In this document: one piece after another, positions 7,531 through 15,793 of the stretch
Numbering within the stretch: position 1 is the first letter of the stretch
Layout of the letters: each line of letters begins with the position of its first letter
Assembly (NCBI RefSeq): GCF_016890225.1
Contig: NZ_JAFELM010000017.1
Span: 1 to 52,072, forward strand
Direction of reading: 5' to 3'
DNA from: Bacillus suaedaesalsae
Lineage (GTDB): Bacteria; Bacillota; Bacilli; Bacillales; SA4
DNA: 52,072 nucleotides
Position numbers and translations under genes: made by a program
The notes under the pieces: model-generated
Databases searched by the model: none
What the model was told of the DNA's origin: nothing
What the model saw: the letters and a program-made list of their open reading frames with translations, nothing else

Positions 7531-7950
7531 ATGAAAGAAATACTGCAGCAAATTCTTACTGAATTAAAAACAGTCAAAGATAGTCAACTAGAGATGAGAA
7601 ATGACATTAGTGAATTCAAAGTTGAACAAGCAGAGATGAGAAATGACATTAGTGAATTCAAAGTTGAACAAGCAGAGATGCGAAATGACATTCATGGAAT
7701 AAAAGTTGAACAAGCCGAGATGAGAAAAGACATTCATGGATTAAAAGAAGAACAAGCCGAGATGAGAAAAGACATTCATGGATTAAAAGAAGAACAAGCA
7801 GAGATGAGAGAAGAAATAAAATTTTATTATGGTTCCATGATGAATAAACTCGAGGAAACAAAATCAGAATTAAAAAGTGAAATCAAGCAAATCTCTTCGG
7901 TTCAAAAGCAGCACCAAGAAGTATTGGAGATTATCAACAATAGGCAATAA
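7531..7950 (+). CDS. Coiled-coil protein with 14-residue repeats
   Basis: Protein of 139 residues, almost entirely helical. Residues about 21-95 are five tandem 14-residue units of the form EMRNDI-x-x-x-K-x-EQA, encoded by 42-bp tandem DNA repeats. The C-terminus (KLEETKSELKSEIKQISSVQ) continues the coil. The start follows GGAGGTGA. It belongs to the same general family as the gene at 25109 (repeat unit with DGQ). A structural or scaffold role is plausible; no enzyme motif is present. Repeat number is likely to vary between strains. Confidence 0.75.
   Translation: MKEILQQILTELKTVKDSQLEMRNDISEFKVEQAEMRNDISEFKVEQAEMRNDIHGIKVEQAEMRKDIHGLKEEQAEMRKDIHGLKEEQAEMREEIKFYYGSMMNKLEETKSELKSEIKQISSVQKQHQEVLEIINNRQ
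7591..7815 (+). repeat. 42-bp tandem repeat, five full units plus a partial one
   Basis: GAGATG recurs at 7591, 7633, 7675, 7717, 7759 and 7801, exactly every 42 bp. The first two units are nearly identical; the fourth and fifth also match each other closely. Confidence 0.9.
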
Positions 7951-8012
7951 ACGAAACCTCATGAAAAATCCACCGCAAAATCTACTAATATCCATTATCC
8001 AATAAATGAAAG

Positions 8013-8040
8013 ACCCCTTTACAGAATATAAAGGGGTTAT
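8013..8040. terminator. Terminator between convergent genes
   Basis: ACCCCTTTA (8013-8021) pairs with TAAAGGGGT (8029-8037). It lies between the coiled-coil gene and the converging cyclo-ligase-like gene; the T tail is imperfect. Confidence 0.65.
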
Positions 8041-8055
8041 TGTTATTTTACTGTT

Positions 8056-8769
8056 TTACTTTCTCGTAAGCTCTCGAATTTCCTTTAAAACGGGCATTTC
8101 CACTAATTCTTCCTCGGTCACTATGTCCCACTCGATACCACTAGGCTTTGGATAAGGAGAATTTGTTTTGATTAACTCCTTTTCAGTTGCAATCCAGTCA
8201 ACCGTTAAGTCGAATCGATCTCGCGGGACGTCATGGTTTGTTAATTGAGCACTATGTATCGTACCGATTATCGGAACGTCTGGGTTTCCGAGTTCTCTCA
8301 TAATTGCATACTCTCTGTCTGAATAGCCTTCACCTTTTCCAACTCGTCTGCCATCTGGGTGGAGGGCAACCGATCCTGTAAAAAACAAATCAATTCTCGG
8401 AATTTCAGAAAGTGGAATCTCCTTGCCGTAGGATTTGATATGGGAGAGACTAGCAGCCTTTCGTTCTTCTCCGTTTGGCACCCATTCAGGCATAACGATG
8501 ATAAAGCCAGCTTTTAGCCTTGGAGTAGGAACGAGCAATGTTTTTCCATCTTTCAACACTTGTGCACGAATCGGTAATTGGGGAGAATCTGGGTTGACTT
8601 TAACCACTTTTGCCTGTCTGTACTCAGGCATTGTCGTCACAAAGTGAGCAGCCTTTTCCGCACCTTTAAAATTAGGAATTCGATTTTGCAGTGGAAAGGG
8701 GAATCTACCTAACTTATGTTCCGTTAAGTGTTGCCACTTTTCCTCGCGAATGTCTTGTTTCGTTATCAT
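8056..8769 (-). CDS. 5-formyltetrahydrofolate cyclo-ligase family protein
   Basis: About 237 residues. The motif GRRVGKGEGYSDREYAI is the family signature (nucleotide/phosphate loop) of 5-formyl-THF cyclo-ligases, which convert 5-formyl-THF to 5,10-methenyl-THF with ATP. The length and the N-terminal RFPFPLQNRIPNFKGAEKAA segment fit the longer subgroup whose members may act on other substrates. The ATG at 8769 is chosen because AGGTG sits 6 nt upstream; the GTG at 8778 lies inside that site. Monocistronic. Confidence 0.8.
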   Translation of the reverse strand: MITKQDIREEKWQHLTEHKLGRFPFPLQNRIPNFKGAEKAAHFVTTMPEYRQAKVVKVNPDSPQLPIRAQVLKDGKTLLVPTPRLKAGFIIVMPEWVPNGEERKAASLSHIKSYGKEIPLSEIPRIDLFFTGSVALHPDGRRVGKGEGYSDREYAIMRELGNPDVPIIGTIHSAQLTNHDVPRDRFDLTVDWIATEKELIKTNSPYPKPSGIEWDIVTEEELVEMPVLKEIRELTRK

Positions 8770-9151
8770 TTCATACACCTACATATCTATTATGAATGTC
8801 CTTCGTTTCCTCTTCTATCATAATATAACCTGTAAAAACGTAACAAATCATATGTATGATAAACTAAATGAGTTTCATTCGTAACTCTCATAAGTAGCAA
8901 ATCTAATTAAGAATCTCCTCGAATATAAGATAATAAAAGAGAAGAAGGAAGGACTGAACTAAGGTGAGTCCTTTAAAGTAAATTATTTGATGTTAGGTTA
9001 GATAAAAAACAACTTATGTCATAGTTGTTTTTTTATTGGTAAAATCTTCTTGTATTCAGTGAATCACAAGTGTAAAATTACACTAAATAAGAAATTTGTA
9101 AGAAATAGTTATAACATCGTGATATTAGTAGAATAAGAGAGTGAATATAAA
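8770..9151. other. Intergenic region, no gene seen
   Basis: Contains two hairpins: AAGGACT/AGTCCTT (8951-8975), and AAAAAACAACT/AGTTGTTTTTT (9004-9033) followed by T residues, which looks like a terminator for something no longer recognisable. No reading frame with a ribosome binding site was found. Confidence 0.6.
9004..9036 (+). terminator. Rho-independent terminator without an obvious gene
   Basis: 11-bp A/T-rich stem with an 8-nt loop and a T run. No coding region is visible upstream on the plus strand. Confidence 0.6.
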
Positions 9152-9445
9152 ATGAAAGACTTCATTAAATAGTTTGTGGCATCTATGTCATTCGCACTCA
9201 TTGGCTTTTTCATTGTATTTAATATAGGAAGTTGGGCTTGGATCAATGGAGGGCTTAATAAAAATGTTATGTTTACTGGGAATTTGATTAACTTTGTATT
9301 GATTATATTTTCGTTTTATTGTTTATTTAAATCTAATGTCGAACGTAAAACAAGGTTTATAACTATATCTATTTTTGCTTCGCTAATCCCTTTATTTGTT
9401 TTTCTAGTAAATGGCTTTCTTTTCGTTTTTTGGATTGAAAATTAA
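9152..9445 (+). pseudogene. Small membrane protein gene with an early amber codon
   Basis: An ATG at 9152 opens MKDFIK and is followed at 9170 by TAG. The same frame then continues uninterrupted for about 90 codons (FVASMSFALIGFF...) as a three-helix membrane protein ending at 9445. The natural reading is a single nonsense mutation at codon 7. Restart at GTG 9176 or ATG 9185 is possible but has no good ribosome binding site and would cut little of the first helix, so a functional shortened product cannot be excluded. Family not recognised. Confidence 0.6.
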
Positions 9446-9497
9446 TAATTCCCCGTAAGATGCTAGCAAAAAAGTTTCTTATATTAGGAGTGATCAG

Positions 9498-9950
9498 ATG
9501 TTAACGTATCGTAAAGCAGACCCGAACGATATTGGGAAATTGGTTGAACTGAGGAAAATACAATTAATGGATGAGGGGATAGAACCAACAATTGATATTG
9601 ATAAGGAACTATCCGATTTCTTTGAAGATAAGCTACGTGAAGGCAGGTTGATTCAATGGCTTGTAGAAGATGATGAAGTAATTGTTGCCTCTGGCGCGGT
9701 CATTTTTTATGATTTCCCGCCTAGCTTTACCAATAAATCTGGGAAAAAGGCATACATTGCCAATATGTACACGAATGATCAGTACCGAGGTCAAGGAATT
9801 GCAACAAATCTACTTTCAAAACTAGTAGAAGAGGTTAAAAGTTCCGGAGTATCTAGAATATGGCTTGCTGCATCGGAAATGGGAAGACCGGTGTATAAGA
9901 AGTTTGGTTTTACTGAGACGGATGAATATTTAGAGTTGAATATTAATTAA
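9498..9950 (+). CDS. GNAT-family N-acetyltransferase
   Basis: Protein of 150 residues with the GNAT core: acetyl-CoA binding loop in motif A, QYRGQGIATNLLSKLVEEV (about residues 95-115), preceded by the strand AYIANMYT and followed by the C-terminal GRPVYKKFGFTETDEYLEL. The substrate is unknown; such proteins acetylate small amines, antibiotics or protein N-termini. The start follows AGGAGTGAT. It lies 64 nt upstream of a VOC gene on the same strand. Confidence 0.85.
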   Translation: MLTYRKADPNDIGKLVELRKIQLMDEGIEPTIDIDKELSDFFEDKLREGRLIQWLVEDDEVIVASGAVIFYDFPPSFTNKSGKKAYIANMYTNDQYRGQGIATNLLSKLVEEVKSSGVSRIWLAASEMGRPVYKKFGFTETDEYLELNIN

Positions 9951-10014
9951 TCTCGGTTATGGATAGAATTATTATGAATCGTGTGTCACAAGTAATAAAG
10001 GAGGCAAAAGACAT

Positions 10015-10398
10015 ATGAAGATCATCGTTACTAGTATATTTGTACAAGATCAAGAAAAGGCACTGAAATTTTATACGGAAAAGCTGGGGTTTGTAAAAAA
10101 AGAGGACGTTCCCGTAGGAGAGTTTAGGTGGATTACGCTTGTTTCGCCAGAGGCAAAGGACGGTACCGAACTGTTACTCGAACCGAATCAACATCCTGCA
10201 GCGAAGGAGTATCAAAAGAGGATCTACTCTGAGGGAATCCCTGCAATGATGTTTGGTGTTGAAGACATTCACCATGAGTATAAGCGATTAATGGAAACCG
10301 GTGTGACGTTTACGATGGAACCGACAAAAGCAGGGGAAGTCACGATAGCGGTGTTCGATGATACATGTGGTAATCTTATTCAAATCGTGCAGAAGTAG
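10015..10398 (+). CDS. VOC-superfamily protein
   Basis: Protein of 127 residues, VOC fold: TSIFVQDQEKALKFYTEKLGF at the N-terminus and VAVFDDTCGNLIQIVQ-type end (IAVFDDTCGNLIQI). The LLEPNQHPAAKEYQKRIYSEGIPAMMF middle is typical of a Bacillus subgroup annotated only as glyoxalase. The start follows AAAGGAGG. It is probably co-transcribed with the GNAT gene upstream and ended by the hairpin at 10424. Confidence 0.85.
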   Translation: MKIIVTSIFVQDQEKALKFYTEKLGFVKKEDVPVGEFRWITLVSPEAKDGTELLLEPNQHPAAKEYQKRIYSEGIPAMMFGVEDIHHEYKRLMETGVTFTMEPTKAGEVTIAVFDDTCGNLIQIVQK

Positions 10399-10423
10399 TC
10401 TTACATAAATGATTATTTTTGAA

Positions 10424-10460
10424 CAGAAGGATCAGGGAGAAATCTGATTCTTTTGGTTTT
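10424..10460 (+). terminator. Rho-independent terminator
   Basis: AGAAGGATCAG pairs with CTGATTCTTTT (one G-T pair), with more T residues after it. Confidence 0.65.
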
Positions 10461-10528
10461 TTGGTTCAAAACCTATTCTCACAACTAGACTTTTCTTCTA
10501 CCCTCAACTACTAGAGTTTGCAGCAGCA

Positions 10529-10627
10529 CTACCTGCAATAGCAGCCATCATGACAGCTTGTTACTTGATACAGATTAGCATAAATTTCAATATATTCATT
10601 TTCATTATTTTGTAATGTTGTGTTCAA
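10529..10627 (-). CDS. Candidate short peptide gene, possibly frameshifted
   Basis: A TTG start at 10627 follows AGGAGTGACC and opens a 32-codon frame that ends in a Cys-rich tail (CHDGCYCR). If one base is skipped near the ACAAGCTG segment, the frame instead continues as AVMMAAIAGSAAANSSS to a stop near 10503. That would give a peptide of about 40 residues with an Ala/Ser-rich tail like a bacteriocin core. Either a small Cys peptide or a frameshifted precursor peptide is possible. No modification or export genes are adjacent. Confidence in coding is low. Confidence 0.35.
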   Translation of the reverse strand: MNTTLQNNENEYIEIYANLYQVTSCHDGCYCR

Positions 10628-10711
10628 ATTGGTCACTCCTTATAAAAGCTTGTAACTGTTTTTCACTTTGTTAGATGAAAAGTTTCATACTATTGCAAGT
10701 AATAGATTATT

Positions 10712-10740
10712 TTGACTTTCAAACTGTTCGAATTTATACT
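10712..10740 (+). promoter_or_regulatory. Sigma-A promoter of the leader peptide/MFS unit
   Basis: TTGACT (10712-10717), 17-nt spacer, TATACT (10735-10740). It is placed 34 nt before the leader peptide ATG. Confidence 0.7.
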
Positions 10741-10773
10741 AAAAGTACTTTACAGAAGGAGGATTATTAAAAA

Positions 10774-10818
10774 ATGACACATTCTATGAGACTTCGATTT
10801 CGATCTTTGAACCAGTAA
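10774..10818 (+). CDS. Macrolide-sensing leader peptide (ErmD-leader-like, RLR motif)
   Basis: A 14-codon frame, MTHSMRLRFRSLNQ, preceded by AAGGAGG. As I recall it, the ErmD/ErmK leader of Bacillus licheniformis is MTHSMRLRFPTLNQ, so only two positions differ, and the arrest motif R-L-R after MTHSM is intact. In that family macrolide or ketolide bound in the exit tunnel stalls the ribosome at RLR and switches downstream expression on. A similar short leader (MTASMRLR) precedes mef(A). Here it lies about 280 nt before an MFS efflux gene, not a methyltransferase gene. Confidence 0.8.
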   Translation: MTHSMRLRFRSLNQ

Positions 10819-10881
10819 GTACAATACGTTCAAGTGACTCTGTGTGAAAGCAGGGTAAACGGGATCAATCTGTCCTTTTTT

Positions 10882-11002
10882 AATAATCACAAAACCATGC
10901 ATTTAAGGGGAAGTGGAACGTTTCCACTGGCTCATTGTTAACGATTATTAATGATGTTTACTCAGAAATCACAGGCAAAGGTCTGTGATTATTTATTTTT
11001 AT
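10882..11002 (+). promoter_or_regulatory. Transcription attenuator between leader peptide and MFS gene
   Basis: A terminator hairpin is formed by AATCACAG (10967-10974) and CTGTGATT (10983-10990) followed by ATTTATTTTTA. An upstream segment AATAATCACA (10882-10891) is exactly complementary to TGTGATTATT (10984-10993), so it can compete for the 3' arm as a 10-bp antiterminator. A third hairpin, AGTGGAA/TTCCACT (10912-10928), lies between. This arrangement suits ribosome-stalling control of read-through as described for ermK. Confidence 0.6.
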
Positions 11003-11097
11003 ATCAGTATCACGAAAACAGTGTCAATAAAGAAGAACGTTGTAATTTTACTGGGGAACTCACGTAAAAAAATAAAAATAAGAAGGTCGGGAAGAAG

Positions 11098-12336
11098 ATG
11101 AACTCAGTAAATGAAATGAATTGGAAAAAGAATATTTCGCTCTTTTTAGGAAGTCAGACGATATCACTTTTTGGATCGGCATTGGTTCAATATGCCATGA
11201 TGTGGCATATTACACTGAAGACAGAGTCAGGTATGATGATGACACTGTTTATTATTTGTGGATTTATTCCTACGTTTATTTTATCTCCCTTTGCAGGAGT
11301 ATGGGCAGATCGCTATAACAGAAAAATCCTCATTATCGTAGCCGACGCGTTTATTGCCTTTTCAACACTAGTCATGGCGATTGTATTCTTATTGGGATAT
11401 GAATCTGTTTGGTTACTGCTGCTTATGGCATCGATACGTGCAATTGGGACAGGAATTCAAACACCCGCAGTAGGCGCAATTTTGCCTCAACTAGTTCCAA
11501 AGGATAAACTAACGAAAGTAAATGGAATAAACGGAAGTCTGCAAGCATTAATTATGTTCGTCGCACCAATGGTAAGTGCGGCTTTGTTAACGATTGCCAC
11601 TCTTGAAACCATCTTTTTTATTGATGTGGTTACGGCACTTATTGCAATTATCACATTACTAGGATTTCTAAAGATATCGGTACATGAGAAAGCATCGGAC
11701 CAACAGCCGACAAGTTATCTGGAAGATTTCAAACAAGGGATCGGTTATATAAAACAAAACTCATTTTTAAAACAGTTATTTCTGTTTTTCGGTGTATTCT
11801 TTGTCTTGATGGCACCGGCAGCTTTTTTGACGCCCCTGCAAGTAACTCGTAGCTTCGGTGGGGATGTTTGGCGATTGACGGCAATCGAATTAGCATTCTC
11901 TCTTGGTATGATGGCTGGAGGAGCGTTCATTGCGACATGGGGTGGCTTCAAAAACAAAATTCATACGATGACCTTTGCCAGTCTGTTAATGGGAATCTGT
12001 ACATTAGCACTAGGTATCGTACCGATCTTCTGGATTTACTTACTGTTTATGGCTATTTTCGGTATTGCGATGCCGGTATTCAATACACCAACCACTGTTC
12101 TCCTACAGGAACAAGTAGATGAAAATTACTTAGGAAGAATTTTTGGAGTATTTGGTATGATATCCACTTCGATGATGCCAATTGGTATGCTTATTTTCGG
12201 ACCAATGGCTGATGTAGTAAAGGTGGAGTGGTTGCTAATCGGTACAGGTTTACTAATATTACTTCTTTCACTCTTCTTAGGAAGAAACAAAGTATTGTTA
12301 GAAACAGGTAAACCAGTTGTTCAGGAACAAGAGTAA
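11098..12336 (+). CDS. MFS efflux transporter, Mef-like (macrolide efflux type)
   Basis: Integral membrane protein of 412 residues with about 12 predicted helices and the MFS-typical loop GVWADRYNRK between helices 2 and 3. The N-terminus (FLGSQTISLFGSALVQYAMMWHI) and overall pattern fit the drug-efflux MFS group that includes Mef proteins, which export macrolides using the proton gradient. The upstream ErmD-like leader supports a ribosome-targeting antibiotic as inducer and probable substrate. The ATG at 11098 has a modest GAAGG/GGGAAG site. Transcription ends at the hairpin at 12382. Confidence 0.8.
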   Translation: MNSVNEMNWKKNISLFLGSQTISLFGSALVQYAMMWHITLKTESGMMMTLFIICGFIPTFILSPFAGVWADRYNRKILIIVADAFIAFSTLVMAIVFLLGYESVWLLLLMASIRAIGTGIQTPAVGAILPQLVPKDKLTKVNGINGSLQALIMFVAPMVSAALLTIATLETIFFIDVVTALIAIITLLGFLKISVHEKASDQQPTSYLEDFKQGIGYIKQNSFLKQLFLFFGVFFVLMAPAAFLTPLQVTRSFGGDVWRLTAIELAFSLGMMAGGAFIATWGGFKNKIHTMTFASLLMGICTLALGIVPIFWIYLLFMAIFGIAMPVFNTPTTVLLQEQVDENYLGRIFGVFGMISTSMMPIGMLIFGPMADVVKVEWLLIGTGLLILLLSLFLGRNKVLLETGKPVVQEQE

Positions 12337-12381
12337 AATGTATAAAAGGATATCCAACACCCAGCTATAAGGACATATATA

Positions 12382-12423
12382 AGCAGTGTAATTTCACAAA
12401 AGGAATCGCACTGCTTTTTTTTA
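12382..12423 (+). terminator. Rho-independent terminator of the MFS unit
   Basis: AGCAGTG (12382-12388) pairs with CACTGCT (12409-12415), followed by eight or more T. Confidence 0.8.
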
Positions 12424-12880
12424 TGGAAAAGATAAAGTGATTTCACCTTCCTTTTCTTTATAGATTATACTCTCAACAGTCCATTTTTCTGATTCATTGT
12501 TTCCTTTATTTCTTCCTATCACAAATTCATAATCGTAATATTCCTCTGACTCGTAGGCAATATAGATCTTTCCCTTATCTGCTTTGAATTCGTAAGGAAC
12601 TGCGAATGGACGATGTAACCATTCAAATTGATAACGATTGAGGTTAAAATAGCAAGGGCATTATTTCTATCATCTATGAAAATGTCAAGAAATTCGTTAA
12701 CTACTTTTATCGAATCATTAAAATCTTTAGATGTAGTAGGAAACTGTAAAGCAAAAGCTTCTTTCTTTAAAGCTCATATTTTCTTCACGAAAATCATCAA
12801 ACGTTTTCAACACATTATTTTCTCTTTGAATTTCTTTAATGGAATCATACAACTTTCTATTATCTACAACTGTGTTTACT
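12421..12880 (-). pseudogene. Frameshifted gene remnant, unknown family
   Basis: On the minus strand three consecutive reading frames each show good coding character and join into one protein: NTVVDNRKLYDSIKEIQREN...MSFKE, then FALQFPTTSKDFNDSIKVVNEF...DDRNNALA, then YFNLNRYQFEWLHRPFAVPY...EGEITLSFP, stop at 12421-12423. At least two frameshifts separate them, and no start codon with a ribosome binding site is seen at the N-terminal side. The family was not recognised; a soluble protein of roughly 150 residues is implied. Confidence 0.65.
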
Positions 12881-12950
12881 AGTAATCTAATAGTAGAAGT
12901 AGTCCATAGGTTTTAAAGTATTTTATGAAATGTAAACCTTCACTAAGAAA

Positions 12951-13277
12951 CTAGGTAAGAAATGCAATAATTACTCCAGTAATAAAAAATAACACACATC
13001 CAAAAACAAACGGATTAACTTTTAAAGAAAATGGTGAATGTTTCATTTGATAATTGCTTTTACTTCCTTCAATACTGGTTGCGATCTCTGCCTCAACCCT
13101 AGTTGAAGTAAACCCGCCCGAGCTGGAGAAGTAAATAAAGATTGTCGAAGTGGCAATGCCGACATATAAAATGGCATCAAGTAGATGAATCCCGATTGAA
13201 TTAGATACTAAGTATGACACTCCGAAGTTTAACACCATTACAATTAAAGTGAAAATCAAATATTTTAGTTTGTTCAT
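12951..13277 (-). CDS. Membrane protein of unknown function
   Basis: Protein of 108 residues with three hydrophobic segments: about 5-25, 30-50 and a C-terminal 88-107. Between the second and third is a polar, probably cytoplasmic loop (TRVEAEIATSIEGSKSNYQMKH). The ATG at 13277 follows AAAGGAG. It is alone on the minus strand between a pseudogene and a divergent GNAT gene. No family recognised. Confidence 0.7.
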   Translation of the reverse strand: MNKLKYLIFTLIVMVLNFGVSYLVSNSIGIHLLDAILYVGIATSTIFIYFSSSGGFTSTRVEAEIATSIEGSKSNYQMKHSPFSLKVNPFVFGCVLFFITGVIIAFLT

Positions 13278-13538
13278 AAGTCATTCTCCTTTGCATTATA
13301 TTAGTTCCTTTAAGTAATACGAAATAAAGTATGATTGGTTTCAGAATATTCAATTAAGATATGCGATTTCAGATGTGTAATTCGAATCCATATTCATATT
13401 GACCGCTCTATGATTGTTTTTGTTAATAAAATGGATTTACAAATTTATCCAAAGATATTACATTAGTATTATCTTTGGTGATCATACGTGTTAGAAAACA
13501 GATGTTTAGTAGGCTTTAAAAGAGGAGACTAAGAGAAT

Positions 13539-14456
13539 ATGAGTACATATATAGTAAAAGCATTAACACAAGAGGAGAGACCTACGCTAGGTAAGTTTTA
13601 TGAAACTGTTGCACTGGATAAAAAGGTTGTATTTTGGTGGATTGGATCAGAAGAAAATTGGGAAAATGTGATCTGTGCGTTTGAAAATGGGGAAATGATT
13701 GCAAAGGGACAAGTGCAAGTAGTAAATACAATCCCAGATGGACACCCACCCTCCAGCAAACATAAAATCTATTTGAACTTAAAGACATTACCAGATAGAG
13801 AAACTGATGTTGAACTATTAAACAGTGTCTATGATAAGCTTTATGAAAGAGCGTTAGTATTAAAACAAGAATTATCGCCAAACTATGAAACAGACTTCTG
13901 CGTAGGGAACTTTGGTACAGAAGTGAACAATAACTGTTATTTTCTAGAAGAAAAAGGATTTAAGCCACAGAATACGTTATATACAATGGAGAGGGATTTA
14001 ACTCAACCTATAGTGAACATTGAATTTCCTGAATCAGAACTTCGTTGGAATTATTGGAGTATGGAAACCGCTCAGGAAGAAAAGCAATACTTAGATGCGG
14101 AATGTATAATTTGGCCAGATATAGCTCTTGGTTACAATAGATTACGAGAATACAAGAACCATAACTACTGGACAGCGATCACTGTTTGGGGAAATGATGA
14201 TATCATCGCAAGCGTCATGGCGTGGGAAAAGGAAGGCATTGGCGTCATTGAAGATGTATTCGTCATGAAACAGTGGAGAAAGCACGGCATTGCGAGATTT
14301 CTATTGACAACGGCGCTTACATACCTGAATGAAAAAGGTCTATCTGAAGCGGAGTTAATGGTCGATACAGCGAATGAAAAAGCACTAAATTTGTACAAAT
14401 CAGTTGGGTTTGAGGTAGTAGAAGTAGAGAAGAGGTTTTATACAGAACTGGTTTAA
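13539..14456 (+). CDS. Tandem GNAT-family N-acetyltransferase
   Basis: Protein of 305 residues with two GNAT-like halves. The C-terminal half carries a clear acetyl-CoA loop (EDVFVMKQWRKHGIARFLLTTALTYL, about residues 238-263) and the final AELMVDTANEKALNLYKSVGF. The N-terminal half (about 1-150) has the same ending pattern (NNCYFLEEKGFKPQNTLYTMERDL) but a degenerate CoA loop, so probably only the second half is catalytic. The substrate is unknown. It is preceded by GAGGAGA and is transcribed alone. Confidence 0.8.
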   Translation: MSTYIVKALTQEERPTLGKFYETVALDKKVVFWWIGSEENWENVICAFENGEMIAKGQVQVVNTIPDGHPPSSKHKIYLNLKTLPDRETDVELLNSVYDKLYERALVLKQELSPNYETDFCVGNFGTEVNNNCYFLEEKGFKPQNTLYTMERDLTQPIVNIEFPESELRWNYWSMETAQEEKQYLDAECIIWPDIALGYNRLREYKNHNYWTAITVWGNDDIIASVMAWEKEGIGVIEDVFVMKQWRKHGIARFLLTTALTYLNEKGLSEAELMVDTANEKALNLYKSVGFEVVEVEKRFYTELV

Positions 14457-14699
14457 GTATGAATGGTAGTTTACTGGAGGCAGTGGTGTTTTAGCACCAA
14501 CAGTGGTACCAATGGACTATGAACGAGGGGTAGAAATGTGACGAACTTTCAGAAAGTATTGGTGAATCTTGTAGAATCAGCACATTAAAAATAGGCAACG
14601 TGAGTAATTTTACTTATACTTGTTTCATATCCCGGACAGGGAGGTAGCCTTTACTACGAAACTAGTAGATGGTGCTATTTTGTTAGAAGGAGAAACAAT

Positions 14700-15518
14700 A
14701 TGGAACATAATCAGACTTTACATGCTTATTTACAAGTAGTTCCTATCATTCAGGGAATGCTACCAGATATCGCTATAGGTATAACAAATACTGAAGAGTG
14801 GGTCGCTTATTATCCAGGTAAGAAAATAGACCTAGGGGTTAAAGCAGGAACGAAAATCAACCCTAAAGAGCCATTAGCAGAGTGCGTTCAATTAGGGAAG
14901 AAAATTCGCGCAGAAGTGGAACCAGAGTTTTTCGGATTTGCTTTCACAGGTTTAGCTTGGCCAATTAGAGAGGGTAATCAGATCGTAGGGGCTATTGCCA
15001 TCCAACTTCAAGAGCAAAACCAAAATAAATTATTAGACATCTCCGAAGAAATTGTAGCAGCTATGACTCAAGCAAATCAAGAGATAACAACGATTTCTCA
15101 AGGCGCAGAGAACCTTGCAGAAATAAGCAGCGTGTTAAAATTACAATCTAATCATGCGATTGAAAGTACGAAGAATACGGATGAAGTCCTTTCTTTCATT
15201 AAAAAGGTAGCTGACCAAACAAATCTACTTGGCTTAAATGCAGCAATTGAAGCCGCACGTGCAGGAGAGCATGGGAGAGGCTTTAGTGTGGTAGCTGACG
15301 AAATCCGAAAACTATCAAACGATACGGTTGCTTCAACAGAAAAGATCCGAACAACGTTAAGCGATATTCAGAAATCAATGAATGAGATATCGACATCTAT
15401 TGAAAAAATAGTTTTAGTAGGAGAGGATCAAGCTTCGTCTACTGAGGAAATCTCAACATTAATAAAAGAGATAGAAAAGATGAGTAAAGAATTAAACAAA
15501 TATGCTTCTGAATTATAA
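14700..15518 (+). CDS. Soluble methyl-accepting chemotaxis-type protein (YfmS-like)
   Basis: Protein of 272 residues without a transmembrane segment. Residues about 5-115 form a sensing domain ([17 protein letters not shown]...[18 protein letters not shown]), and the rest is a chemoreceptor signalling hairpin with the conserved tip [24 protein letters not shown] (near residue 175-198). It would signal to CheA/CheW in the cytoplasm. Size and layout resemble Bacillus subtilis YfmS. The start follows AAGGAG. Monocistronic with a terminator at 15521. Confidence 0.85.
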   Translation: MEHNQTLHAYLQVVPIIQGMLPDIAIGITNTEEWVAYYPGKKIDLGVKAGTKINPKEPLAECVQLGKKIRAEVEPEFFGFAFTGLAWPIREGNQIVGAIAIQLQEQNQNKLLDISEEIVAAMTQANQEITTISQGAENLAEISSVLKLQSNHAIESTKNTDEVLSFIKKVADQTNLLGLNAAIEAARAGEHGRGFSVVADEIRKLSNDTVASTEKIRTTLSDIQKSMNEISTSIEKIVLVGEDQASSTEEISTLIKEIEKMSKELNKYASEL

Positions 15519-15520
15519 AG

Positions 15521-15565
15521 AACGGGACATGATGCAATCTTAGGATTGTATCTTTTTTGTTCCGT
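15521..15565 (+). terminator. Rho-independent terminator
   Basis: GATGCAATC and GATTGTATC stem (one G-T pair) with a TTAG loop and T run. Outer AACGGGAC/GTTCCGTT could lengthen it. Confidence 0.75.
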
Positions 15566-15793
15566 TAACGATGTAGGTTTTGGGATAATTTACTTGAACT
15601 TTACTCGGTTCTTTTTAACTTCATTAATATGCCTATCCTCTCTACGTGGAAAGTATTATATCGATTAGTTATTCCGTTGTATTTTAATAGACTATTCTAT
15701 GTATTTATCAGTGTGGAGAGAGGTAAAGTGTCACACGCAGTAGTATATCTTTCCTGTATAGTATTTTTATTTTACAGGGAGGTTTGGTTGGAT

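Noticed and set aside
7591-7815. CRISPR-like periodicity
   Set aside because: Units are contiguous in-frame coding repeats without spacers.
14457-14699. Possible riboswitch upstream of the chemoreceptor gene (GGTG/CACC hairpin, GGAGG near 14640)
   Set aside because: No known riboswitch consensus could be matched and no terminator or sequestering structure was found.
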